60,564 bases of DNA from assembly GCA_016928165.1 (NCBI GenBank), contig JAFGLH010000118.1, positions 1 through 60,564 of the forward strand. The letters are read 5' to 3'. The translations under genes were made by a program, and so were the position numbers. Positions 53,962 through 60,564 of this stretch are shown in pieces. A model generated the notes under the pieces. The model saw only the letters and a program-made list of their open reading frames with translations, did not search any database and had not been told where the DNA came from. The stretch's first letter is position 1. Every line of letters begins with the position of its first letter. Origin of the DNA: Pirellulales bacterium. GTDB taxonomy: Bacteria; Planctomycetota; Planctomycetia; Pirellulales; Thermoguttaceae.

Positions 53962-56900
53962 CTACGTCCGATCGCGCAACCGTTTTTTGAGCCAAGCGAG
54001 ATATTCGGCCCGAGGCAGGCCGTAGGGGCGGAACTTCTCGGCCAGTCCCTGGCCTTCGTCGTAGAGAATCGCCCGATACACGCCCAGCTTGGCCGCCTCG
54101 GGCGAGTCCATCAGGCTGCTCGAATCGTTGGCGTTCATCTGGAACAGCACCCGCAGTTCGAAGTCCTGCATCACCCGGCGGTCGAGGATCCGCGAGACGT
54201 TGGCGTAAGTGTCGCACCAGACGAGCGTGTGGATGCCCAGCGGGGGTCCGTCGTCCAACAGGGCGGCAAACTGCTTCGACGGCGCGGTCGGCTCCTCGTC
54301 GCTGCTTGAAAAGCCGAACTCGTCGTCCTTGCGCAGCTCGCGGAAGCGGCCCAGGTTGTAGAGGAACAGGTAGATCGGCGGGGCGTCTTCGCTTTCCGAT
54401 GTTCGACGGGAAGCCAATTCGGCATACAACTCGCCGATAAACTTCGGAGCATCTTTAACTCCGCCGATTGTCGCTTCGTGGGGCATCACGGCGGCCAGCC
54501 GCTTCCAGAAACCAGCCTCCGGCGCGTCGGCCCTCATGCCGTCGAGAATGTAGAACTTCGCGCCGGCCGGATGGTGCTGCGCAACTAGACTAACGAGGCA
54601 ACCCGACAGCACGCCGAGCGCGGCCTCCTCGCGATGGCCGACCATGAGCAGGTTTCCGCCGTGTTGGCGGAGAAATGGGGCCGAGGTAGGTTCCTTGATG
54701 GCCACGGCCGAGCCGAGCCATGCCCGCGGCGCCGTAATATCCGCAGGCCATGCATCGGCCGTCAATAGTTCCCGCAAACCCTCGTTGTTCTCCAGATCGG
54801 CGAGCACGTTTCCCTCGAAGACGATCTGCGGCGGCGCGGCGACTTTTCGCCGCTTCTGCAACTCGACGATCCGCTCGAGATAATCGTCGCGCTCGTTGTC
54901 CGGCAGCCAGACGATCTGGAACGGATGGTTACCCTCGTATAGTCCGTTGGCGTCGTTGTAGATCGCCTCGCCGGGGCGGGTCAGCAGCCGGGCCGCCGTG
55001 TTGTCCTCGCTGAGGATCAGGTGGGCGTCAGATTCGCTGCACTGCAAGGCGATCCGCACGGCCATCTGGCCGATCGTGCTGCGGGCCAGCGTGTAGGCCC
55101 CGCCGAGCGTCTGCGAGCCGAGCATTACGTGAATGCCGAACGCGCGCCCCTGACGCACTAGGCGGTCCAACAACAGCGCCGACTCCTGGGCAATGCGGTC
55201 GTCTTCGGTAAATAGCTCCTGGAACTCGTCGATAATCAGCAATATCCGCGGCAGCCTGGCCTCCGGATCGGCGGCGCGGTAGCTCTTCAGGTCTTGCAAA
55301 CCGCGGCGGCGGAACATGTCGCCGCGCGTGCGCAGCTCGGCGTCCAACCGCTGCAAGACGCTCAGCCCGAACTCTCGCTCGCTCTCGATCGCCACGACCC
55401 GCGCGTGCGGCAGGGCGGCGCGGGAATAGGCCTTGAACTCGACCCCCTTCTTGAAGTCGATCAGATAAAGTTCGACCTCGTGTGGGGCATAGCGCAGCGC
55501 AAGGTTGGTTATCAGCACATGCAGCAGGGTCGATTTTCCCGAGCCGGTCTTGCCGGAGATCAACACGTGCTGGGAGGTCCCGCTGCCGAGGTTCAGGTGC
55601 TGTAGTTTCATGGCTCCGGCCCGGCCCAGCGGCACGTCGATCCCCGCGCGTCCGTCGGCCGTCCAGTAGTCGTTTTCCTCCGGGACGATGCACGAGAAGG
55701 GGACCTCGACCCGGCCGCTGTCGCGGGCCGCGGCGCCCACGGCGCGGACGATCTGCTTGAACCGTTCGACCGGCGGCGGCGCGGGGAAATCCACCGTCAA
55801 GTGGCCGAACTCGGGGTGCTTCCAGACGAAGCGCCCTTCCTTCCACGACAAGACGAGGGCCTCGGACTTCAGATCGGCCAACTGGAAGTTTCGCGGCAGC
55901 GCGGCCTTCGCGTCGACGCTGAGGATCGTAAACACGCCGCACCGCGCACCGCTGGCGACGATGCTCTTCAGCCGCTGCGCGGCGGCCTCGGTGAAATTGG
56001 CCGGAAAATTGGCGATCGCCAGCACCCGATACGGCTCGGCCATCTCGCCGGCGAAGGCGTTGTATTCCTCGATAGACTGGAACTCCTTGCGGAGATAGAC
56101 CTGAATCACGTTTTCCATGTGCTTGGTCAGGTCGGCCAGACGCTGCTCGACGTGGGCCGGGTCGGTCCAAATCCGGCTGGAAACCAACTGCTCGTCGAAG
56201 TCGGCCAGGTGCATAAAGGCGGAAAAGTTCTCGCCTAGCCCGACTGGATCGACGATCGTAAAGCAGACCTTGCTCGGCGGCATCGCGCTGAGCATCCGCA
56301 ACATCGTGCTTTGCATCAAATCGACCGCCGCGCCGCGCCCCGGGCCGTCGACCTTCAATAGCAACAACGAACGGCGCGGAAACGGCAATGCGATCGGCAG
56401 CGCGAATTCGGTCCGTTCGGGACGCAGCCGCTCGTCCTCGGGCACGCCCCCCTCCAAGTCCGACAGCTTCACCTCGGCCCGACCCAGCGGAATCGCCGCG
56501 GGAATTTCCTCGGACGGCGACCAATGCCGCCAATCGTCGCCGTTCCAATCGGGAAACGCCTCGCGGCCGCGGCGGTCCGACTCCTCGATCGCGCGGCGGA
56601 AACGCTCGATTCCCTCGCGCCAACGCTCGCACATCTCGTCCCACCGCTGCCGGAAGAGCCGCTCGCTTTCCTCCAAGGCGCGGTCGCGCTCCCCTCGTGC
56701 CCGCTGCAATTCCGACCGATATTCCGCTTCCATCCGTTCGAGCCGGGAAGGATATTTTTCTTCTATTTCGCAAATCGCGTTGTTTCGCCAGGCTTCCAGA
56801 TCAGCCAGCTTCTTGGGATAGGTGTTTTCCACCCGGCGAATTTCGTCGTCGCGGCGCCGCTGAATTTCATCGCTCGCGGCGGCGAACTCGCCGTCGGCCT

Positions 56901-57846
56901 GCCGGGTTTGCTCCTTGTGTCGGGCGATGATCGCGGCGTCCAGCTTACGGCAATCCTCCTTGGCCGTTTCCAGTACGGATGGATTGCCCAGCCCGGCCTC
57001 GAGCAGTGTCCGCCGCAAATCGAGATACTTTTCCACGGAGCGGCGTTTCGCAACGCGGTAGGCCCATCCTCCGAAGATCAGCGCGATCAGCGTCGCCGCG
57101 GCGCAACTGATCGGCGCGGCCAGCGCCCAGCGCCAGCCCGTCGGTCTCAGAAAGACGATCGTGGGCACGGCCGCCAAGGCCCAGAGCAAGAAGAACACGG
57201 CCAAGGGCCGGGAACCTTGAAACCATCTCGGCAACCGCTGCTCGGCCAATTCGCGGCACAACGCCTGGGACTTCTCCACGGCGTGGCAGAATCGTCGGCC
57301 GGGGTGTTTTTCCAGGACCACCGACGCGGCTTCGGCCGGCGGCACGTCATCCCAGTATCCCCGCTCGTGAAGGACGACGGCCGCTTGCTGGTGCAGTTCT
57401 TCCAGTTGCTTCCAACGCGTCTCCAGCCCCTCGACAAGCTCTTGCAAGGTAACGTTCAATCCGCCCCGAGCGGCGTCGGAACTTTCGATCGCCTGCCAGT
57501 GCGAGTCCTGCAATTTCTGCTGCGCCGTCAGGCTCTCGGCGGCGAACCGCTCCTCGATTTCGGCGCGGACCGATTCGTATTCCTTTTCCAGGGCGCCGCG
57601 CTCGGCGCGATATTTTTCTTCGGTCTCTTCGCGGGCGGCGGCGTATTCCGCCTCGACCGCCGCCTTCTCCGCGCCGTGGCGTTCGGCGGCGGCGCGCTCG
57701 GCTTCTCGCGATTCATTTTCGGCCGCTTCCCGCTGCGAAGCCAAGTCGGCTCGCGATTTCTCTTCGACTTCGCGCCTGTCCGCTACCAGTCGGCACAGGT
57801 CGTCGAGCAGCAGTTTCGGTCCGTCGGGCGAGAAGGCGTCGCTCAT
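53962..57846 (-). CDS. Triple FtsK/SpoIIIE-domain ATPase of a type-VII-secretion-like system
   Basis: The motor protein has about 1294 residues. Residues about 15-125 form a charged coiled coil. Two membrane helices lie at about 205-255 (LAVFFLLWALAAVPTIVFL, ISCAAATLIALIFGGWAYRV), then a second coiled coil at about 280-430. Three FtsK/SpoIIIE units follow, of which only the middle one keeps ATPase motifs: Walker A GKTGSGKST near 758, Walker B LLIIDEF near 868, and GSQT. The first (VDGPGRGAAV, VLAIANFPANFTE) and third (LLMVGHREEAALGVL) are degenerate. Three tandem units resemble EccC/EssC of ESX systems, but FHA or EccB/D/E parts are absent. The start ATG 57846 (MSDAFS) excludes a repeat upstream. 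Confidence 0.88.
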   Translation of the reverse strand: MSDAFSPDGPKLLLDDLCRLVADRREVEEKSRADLASQREAAENESREAERAAAERHGAEKAAVEAEYAAAREETEEKYRAERGALEKEYESVRAEIEERFAAESLTAQQKLQDSHWQAIESSDAARGGLNVTLQELVEGLETRWKQLEELHQQAAVVLHERGYWDDVPPAEAASVVLEKHPGRRFCHAVEKSQALCRELAEQRLPRWFQGSRPLAVFFLLWALAAVPTIVFLRPTGWRWALAAPISCAAATLIALIFGGWAYRVAKRRSVEKYLDLRRTLLEAGLGNPSVLETAKEDCRKLDAAIIARHKEQTRQADGEFAAASDEIQRRRDDEIRRVENTYPKKLADLEAWRNNAICEIEEKYPSRLERMEAEYRSELQRARGERDRALEESERLFRQRWDEMCERWREGIERFRRAIEESDRRGREAFPDWNGDDWRHWSPSEEIPAAIPLGRAEVKLSDLEGGVPEDERLRPERTEFALPIALPFPRRSLLLLKVDGPGRGAAVDLMQSTMLRMLSAMPPSKVCFTIVDPVGLGENFSAFMHLADFDEQLVSSRIWTDPAHVEQRLADLTKHMENVIQVYLRKEFQSIEEYNAFAGEMAEPYRVLAIANFPANFTEAAAQRLKSIVASGARCGVFTILSVDAKAALPRNFQLADLKSEALVLSWKEGRFVWKHPEFGHLTVDFPAPPPVERFKQIVRAVGAAARDSGRVEVPFSCIVPEENDYWTADGRAGIDVPLGRAGAMKLQHLNLGSGTSQHVLISGKTGSGKSTLLHVLITNLALRYAPHEVELYLIDFKKGVEFKAYSRAALPHARVVAIESEREFGLSVLQRLDAELRTRGDMFRRRGLQDLKSYRAADPEARLPRILLIIDEFQELFTEDDRIAQESALLLDRLVRQGRAFGIHVMLGSQTLGGAYTLARSTIGQMAVRIALQCSESDAHLILSEDNTAARLLTRPGEAIYNDANGLYEGNHPFQIVWLPDNERDDYLERIVELQKRRKVAAPPQIVFEGNVLADLENNEGLRELLTADAWPADITAPRAWLGSAVAIKEPTSAPFLRQHGGNLLMVGHREEAALGVLSGCLVSLVAQHHPAGAKFYILDGMRADAPEAGFWKRLAAVMPHEATIGGVKDAPKFIGELYAELASRRTSESEDAPPIYLFLYNLGRFRELRKDDEFGFSSSDEEPTAPSKQFAALLDDGPPLGIHTLVWCDTYANVSRILDRRVMQDFELRVLFQMNANDSSSLMDSPEAAKLGVYRAILYDEGQGLAEKFRPYGLPRAEYLAWLKKRLRDRT

Positions 57847-57887
57847 TCTGGTGCTCGGTCGACAATTGGTGACGGGTTTTACATATT

Positions 57888-58031
57888 GTAACCGTTCACG
57901 GACCGGGGACTGGCTCATTTTTCGCCCTTTCAAGGGCGAAAAATGTGCCTGTCCCCTTCACCGCCGAGGGGGATAGCCCCATTTTCGCGGTGAACCGCGA
58001 AAATCGGGACAGTCCCCCGTGAACGGTTACC
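57888..58031. mobile_element. Family C palindromic element with nested palindrome and 7-bp target duplication
   Basis: The ends are GTAACCGTTCACGG on the left and CCGTGAACGGTTAC on the right. ACATATT occurs directly on both sides (57881-57887 and 58032-58038). Inside are the TTTCGCCCTTTCAAGGGCGAAA hairpin and a nested ATTTTCGCGGTGAACCGCGAAAAT that is absent from the copy at 1-90. It lies between the WXG-like gene and the FtsK ATPase start and must be transcribed if these are one operon. Confidence 0.85.
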
Positions 58032-58070
58032 ACATATTTTCCCATCTCCCGGAAGGAGAGGGGACGTTGC

Positions 58071-58304
58071 CTAATCGTGTTCCTCGCCGCACTGCCGCTC
58101 GGCGGCCACGAGGACTTCGTTCAATTTCGCGATCGCGTCGATCATGCCCCGCGCGTTCGGCTCGACCGTCAAAAGGTGTTTTTCCTGGAATGTTCGGAAT
58201 GCCTCGTCGTTCCACTGCCGTCCGACCGCGGCCTGGGTGGTGCGCAGCGATTTCAAGGACATCTCGATCTTGCCGGCGGCGGTTTTCAGGTCCCAGTTCT
58301 TCAC
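58071..58304 (-). CDS. Small WXG100-like protein, GTG start
   Basis: The 77-residue all-helical protein has the pattern of WXG100/ESAT-6 proteins: a first helix KTAAGKIEMSLKSLRTTQAA, a turn with Trp (VGRQWNDEAFRTFQEKHL, W-N-D in place of W-x-G, then F four residues on), and a second helix MIDAIAKLNEVLVAAERQ. The GTG start at 58304 overlaps the stop of the upstream coiled-coil gene (GTGA), so the two are co-translated. It is probably a secreted partner of the FtsK-type ATPase encoded next. Confidence 0.75.
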   Translation of the reverse strand: MKNWDLKTAAGKIEMSLKSLRTTQAAVGRQWNDEAFRTFQEKHLLTVEPNARGMIDAIAKLNEVLVAAERQCGEEHD

Positions 58305-58864
58305 GGCTCGGGGCCTTTCGTCTCGGTCTCGTATTGCGGTTCGCCGGGCGCGGCGGTCGCGGGCCGGTCGGCCTCCGGCGCCTCCAGGGAAATATAGCTT
58401 ACCAACGATTCGCTCATCTTGTTCAAGGCGGCGACCGCGCGTTGCAGGTCGCCCTCCAGCCAGGAAGCGAACTGCGTGCGGCTGCGTTGGAATTCGTCCA
58501 AGGCGCGGTCGATCTTCACGGTCCAGCGGCGGACCTCGTCGATCTTCTGCTGGGCGATTTCCAAGCGGCGCTTGGCCTTGGCCACGGCCCGCTTCTCGTC
58601 GATGCAGGCCGGCTCCTGGTCGCCGAGCCGGCGGGACATCCTTGCCTGTTGGAGTTGGAGCCGCGCCTGGCTCAGGTTTTCGTAGGCCCGTTCCCGCTGC
58701 TTCGCCCAATACTGTTTGCGGTCGTGGTGTATCCACTCGGTGATCCGGCGAAGCTCGATTTCCAGATCGTCCATCGCCACGGCCGACTCGCCGCGGAACT
58801 TCTGCAACGCCGCGGTCAGCAGCGGCAGCGCGTCGATCGAGGTCACTTTCGCTCTTCGGGCCAT
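58301..58864 (-). CDS. Coiled-coil protein of the FtsK/WXG100 cluster
   Basis: The protein of about 187 residues is almost entirely helical and highly charged (LEIELRRITEWIHHDRKQYW, LSQARLQLQQARMSRRLGDQ, RAVAAKAKRRLEIAQQKIDE-like). No membrane segment or signal peptide is present, and the tail is acidic and Pro-rich (ADRPATAAPGEPQYETETKG). I recognise no family; its length and helicity resemble chaperones or ESX-associated helical proteins. The ATG at 58864 (MARRAKV) is preferred; the longer frame runs into a palindrome. Confidence 0.75.
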   Translation of the reverse strand: MARRAKVTSIDALPLLTAALQKFRGESAVAMDDLEIELRRITEWIHHDRKQYWAKQRERAYENLSQARLQLQQARMSRRLGDQEPACIDEKRAVAKAKRRLEIAQQKIDEVRRWTVKIDRALDEFQRSRTQFASWLEGDLQRAVAALNKMSESLVSYISLEAPEADRPATAAPGEPQYETETKGPEP

Positions 58865-58874
58865 GATTGTTTCG

Positions 58875-58902
58875 TTGGGGCGGCAGTCGAACTGCCGCAC
58901 CG
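58875..58902. repeat. Family B palindrome inside the WXG/FtsK operon
   Basis: TTGGGGCGGCAGTC-GAACTGCCGCACCGA lies between the two genes 58911-59183 and 58301-58864, just upstream of the latter's start. Confidence 0.75.
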
Positions 58903-58910
58903 ACATATTA

Positions 58911-59183
58911 TTATCTCTGCCGCAAGTATTCCTCGATGATCTCCGCCTTTCGCGCCAGGTAGGGGACGTGCCGGTCGATCAGGTCGATGAATCGGCCCAG
59001 CGATTGGATCTGCCGCTCGAACTCCTCGCTGAACTTTTTTTGTTCCTGGTCGCGCCAGGTCCGCTCCAGCACGGAGAGTTGTCCGCTAAGGGATTTGACG
59101 CGCTCTTGAACGTCGCTGCTGAACTTTTTCAGGCTTTGGGCGAAACGCCTCAATTCCTCGGGATCAACGATGGCTTGCGGCAT
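58911..59183 (-). CDS. WXG100-family protein
   Basis: The 90-residue helical hairpin reads LRRFAQSLKKFSSDVQERVK for helix 1, then VLERTWRDQEQKKFSEEFER with Trp at the turn (W-R-D variant of W-x-G), then LIDRHVPYLARKAEIIEEYL for helix 2. The length and layout match WXG100/ESAT-6-like type VII substrates. It is the first gene of the cluster that continues with the coiled-coil gene, the second WXG-like gene and the FtsK ATPase. Confidence 0.82.
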   Translation of the reverse strand: MPQAIVDPEELRRFAQSLKKFSSDVQERVKSLSGQLSVLERTWRDQEQKKFSEEFERQIQSLGRFIDLIDRHVPYLARKAEIIEEYLRQR

Positions 59184-59271
59184 GGGAGTTGTCGGTTGTC
59201 GGTTTCAGTTATCAGAAAGTCGTCATTTCACGAGAACTGACGACTGAAAACTGATAACTAAAAACTTCTTA

Positions 59272-59341
59272 GAACGTGTTTTGAAAATCTCCCCTCTCCC
59301 TTTGGGAGAAGGGACTAATTTTTCAATTTCAAAACACGTTC
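59272..59341. mobile_element. Family A MITE-like palindromic element, copy 3
   Basis: The left end is GAACGTGTTTTGAAAATCTC and the right end TTTCAAAACACGTTC. The interior hairpin is CCCCTCTCCC-TTT-GGGAGAAGGG. TTA is duplicated at 59269-59271 and 59342-59344. The right TTA is the complement of the TAA stop codon of the efpL gene. Between it and the WXG100 gene lies degenerate GTCGGTTGTCGGTTTCAG-type repeat. Confidence 0.9.
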
Positions 59342-59905
59342 TTATGCGCGGGAAAGATATTCGCCCGTCCGGGTATCGACCTTGATGATTTCTCCTTCGG
59401 CGAGGTAATCGGGCACTTGCACCACCAGTCCGGTTTGCAGGGTGGCGGGTTTTGTCCGCGCGGTCGCCGACGCTCCCTTGACGCTCGGATCGCAGGCGGC
59501 CACCCTCAACTCGACGGTCAGCGGCAACTGGATGCCCACGCACTGGTCGTTGTAGATCAGCGCCTGAACGCCTTCGAGCTCTTCGGTGAGATAGTTCAAC
59601 TCTTCGGCCAGATCGTCTCGGGCGAGCGCGTATTGTTCGTAATTTCCCTCGTCTAGGAAGTGGACTGCTTCCGGGTCGGAGTACATAAACTTCACCGGCC
59701 GCCGCCGGAAATCGGCCTCGTCGATCGACTCGCCGCCGCGGAGGGTAATGTCCACCTTTTGTTTGGTTATCAGGTTGCGAGCGCGATATTTATAGAAGGT
59801 GGCCGCGCCGCGGGCGGAAGGGCTTTGCACGTTGATCGTTTCGATGATGCACGGCGCCCCGTTGTAGTTTACGATCAGTCCGCGTTTAACGTCCTTGGCG
59901 ATCAT
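59342..59905 (-). CDS. efpL: Elongation factor P-like protein (EfpL/YeiP type)
   Basis: The three-domain translation factor has 187 residues and relieves ribosome stalling. The tip loop region reads INVQSPSARGAATFYKYRAR, very close to E. coli YeiP/EfpL (SPTARGAATLYK), with Arg at the tip rather than the modifiable Lys of classical EF-P. The C-terminal domain has VKGASATARTKPATLQTGLV then VQVPDYLAEGEIIKVDTRTG. It is therefore the EfpL branch rather than EF-P proper. The stop codon lies in a family A target duplication. Confidence 0.92.
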   Translation of the reverse strand: MIAKDVKRGLIVNYNGAPCIIETINVQSPSARGAATFYKYRARNLITKQKVDITLRGGESIDEADFRRRPVKFMYSDPEAVHFLDEGNYEQYALARDDLAEELNYLTEELEGVQALIYNDQCVGIQLPLTVELRVAACDPSVKGASATARTKPATLQTGLVVQVPDYLAEGEIIKVDTRTGEYLSRA

Positions 59906-59930
59906 CGTCGGCGATTCCCGTTGCGCGTTG

Positions 59931-60419
59931 CTAGTCCGTCAATAAAGTGCCCGTTTGAGGATCGACGGCCACGCCGCCGGTGAGCCGGGCCAATGCCCCC
60001 AGCACGAGCAGCAACGCGCTGGGATCGACCATTTCTTCGTCGTCTTCGCCGGCTTCGACGACCCTTTCAAAGTGTAGCACATCCAAGCGTCCGTCGAAGC
60101 GGCGAATTTGCTCCCAGGGGAGCGGAGGTTCAACTTCGGAATCGGTTTTTTTCGCGTCTTTAACGAGCGCCGCGGCTTGTTCGAGCACTTCCGCCCCGCT
60201 GCTGTAGCAGACGTCCAGGGCGGCAAAATCGTCGGCCGAGACGACCGTCAGCGAATCGAACATCCCCCGGCCGTCGTCGCTGCGATTGGTAAACTCGAAC
60301 CGCTCGTTCAATGCCGAGAGGGACTCGACGACTCTATCCAGCGTGGGCCGCTTATTCGCGTCGAAGAGCACGAAATAGGTCTCGCGCCAGCGATACTTTT
60401 CGTTCTCGAACATCGACAT
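59931..60419 (-). CDS. Unknown soluble acidic protein
   Basis: The 162-residue protein begins MSMFENEKYRWRETYFVLFD and has YFVLFDANKRPTLDRVVESL, FDSLTVVSADDFAALDVCYS and MVDPSALLLVLGALARLTGG. It has no membrane segment or signal peptide. I recognise no characterised family; it looks like a conserved planctomycete protein. It lies 25 nt upstream of efpL on the same strand, probably in one transcript. The final 145 nt of the window show no gene. Confidence 0.75.
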   Translation of the reverse strand: MSMFENEKYRWRETYFVLFDANKRPTLDRVVESLSALNERFEFTNRSDDGRGMFDSLTVVSADDFAALDVCYSSGAEVLEQAAALVKDAKKTDSEVEPPLPWEQIRRFDGRLDVLHFERVVEAGEDDEEMVDPSALLLVLGALARLTGGVAVDPQTGTLLTD

Positions 60420-60564
60420 GATTGCACAACCTCGATGATATTATATTGCATCCGCGATTGCGCACAATCCTTTAGTTGGTGTGTGACCAGCGTTCTGGGC
60501 GGCCTTAAGTCGTGACGGGGCGGGCGTTTGGCCAGACTTGACGCCATTGGCCGTTTCTGTCCAG

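Noticed and set aside
57847-57933. N-terminal extension of the FtsK-type ATPase (MKGRKMSQSPVRERLQY)
   Set aside because: It lies largely in the left end of the family C element; MSDAFSPDGPKLL at 57846 is the more natural start.

Overview
The window reads as chromosome of a GC-rich member of the Planctomycetota, most likely a Pirellulales-type lineage. This is inferred from several gene families: two or three proteins with PEP-CTERM tails (IPEPSTLALL, VPEPSSLTLL, IPEPATLALL), a DUF1559 prepilin-leader protein, the PVC-superphylum small basic protein, an ECF sigma/FecR pair, a Cys-type sulfatase and the NfeD/FloA pair. No rRNA, tRNA, CRISPR array, phage or transposase gene was recognised.

Layout. 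0.3-6.7 kb (minus strand) holds amino-sugar and sulfated-glycan genes: a NagB/PIG-L fusion, a phosphohexomutase, a CoA-binding protein, a sulfatase and a conserved unknown protein. 6.9-13 kb (plus strand) holds central carbon and redox genes: homodimeric pyruvate dehydrogenase E1, thioredoxin, acetyl-CoA synthetase and the small basic protein. 13-18 kb (minus) holds hemB and a DUF3999/DUF2339 membrane pair. 18.4-26.8 kb (plus) is a surface/extracellular block: ECF sigma, FecR-domain protein, PEP-CTERM beta-repeat protein, GQSNM esterase with PEP-CTERM, DUF1559 protein and a large beta-helix protein. 26.9-27.7 kb is a decayed MNT-HEPN toxin-antitoxin pair. It is followed by recA (minus), an EamA transporter and a NuoF/HydB-like flavoprotein (plus), and a TonB-dependent receptor (minus). 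35.5-39.4 kb (minus) is an arsR-permease-thioredoxin-(ArsE-like)-ArsF-ArsG operon, probably for organoarsenicals, with a visible promoter and operator. 39.7-42.2 kb is a NfeD-FloA-unknown operon. 42.3-44.7 kb (plus) is a sigma / anti-sigma-like / PDZ operon. 44.8-53.8 kb contains single genes: PEP-CTERM protein, TIM-barrel isomerase, SppA, MBL hydrolase, a giant AsmA-like protein and an EEP nuclease/phosphatase. 54-60.4 kb (minus) is a type-VII-secretion-like cluster: two WXG100-like small proteins, a coiled-coil protein and a triple FtsK/SpoIIIE-domain ATPase, next to an EfpL (YeiP)-type elongation factor.

The most unusual feature is the load of short palindromic mobile repeats. (A) A 70-110 bp element with ends like GAACGTGTTTTGAAA and 3-bp TNA target duplications. 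One copy destroyed the HEPN toxin gene, and three sit exactly on stop codons. (B) About ten copies of a ~30 bp perfect palindrome related to TTGGGGTGGCAGTT. (C) A ~140 bp element with GTAACCGTTCACGG ends, one copy inserted just upstream of the FtsK start with a 7-bp duplication. (D) Short GCGAC/GTCGC palindromes. Repeat-derived sequence also appears in frame inside two housekeeping enzymes, the phosphohexomutase and pyruvate dehydrogenase E1. This resembles the protein-invading palindromic elements of Rickettsia.

All calls come from reading the sequence and translated frames; no database search was run.
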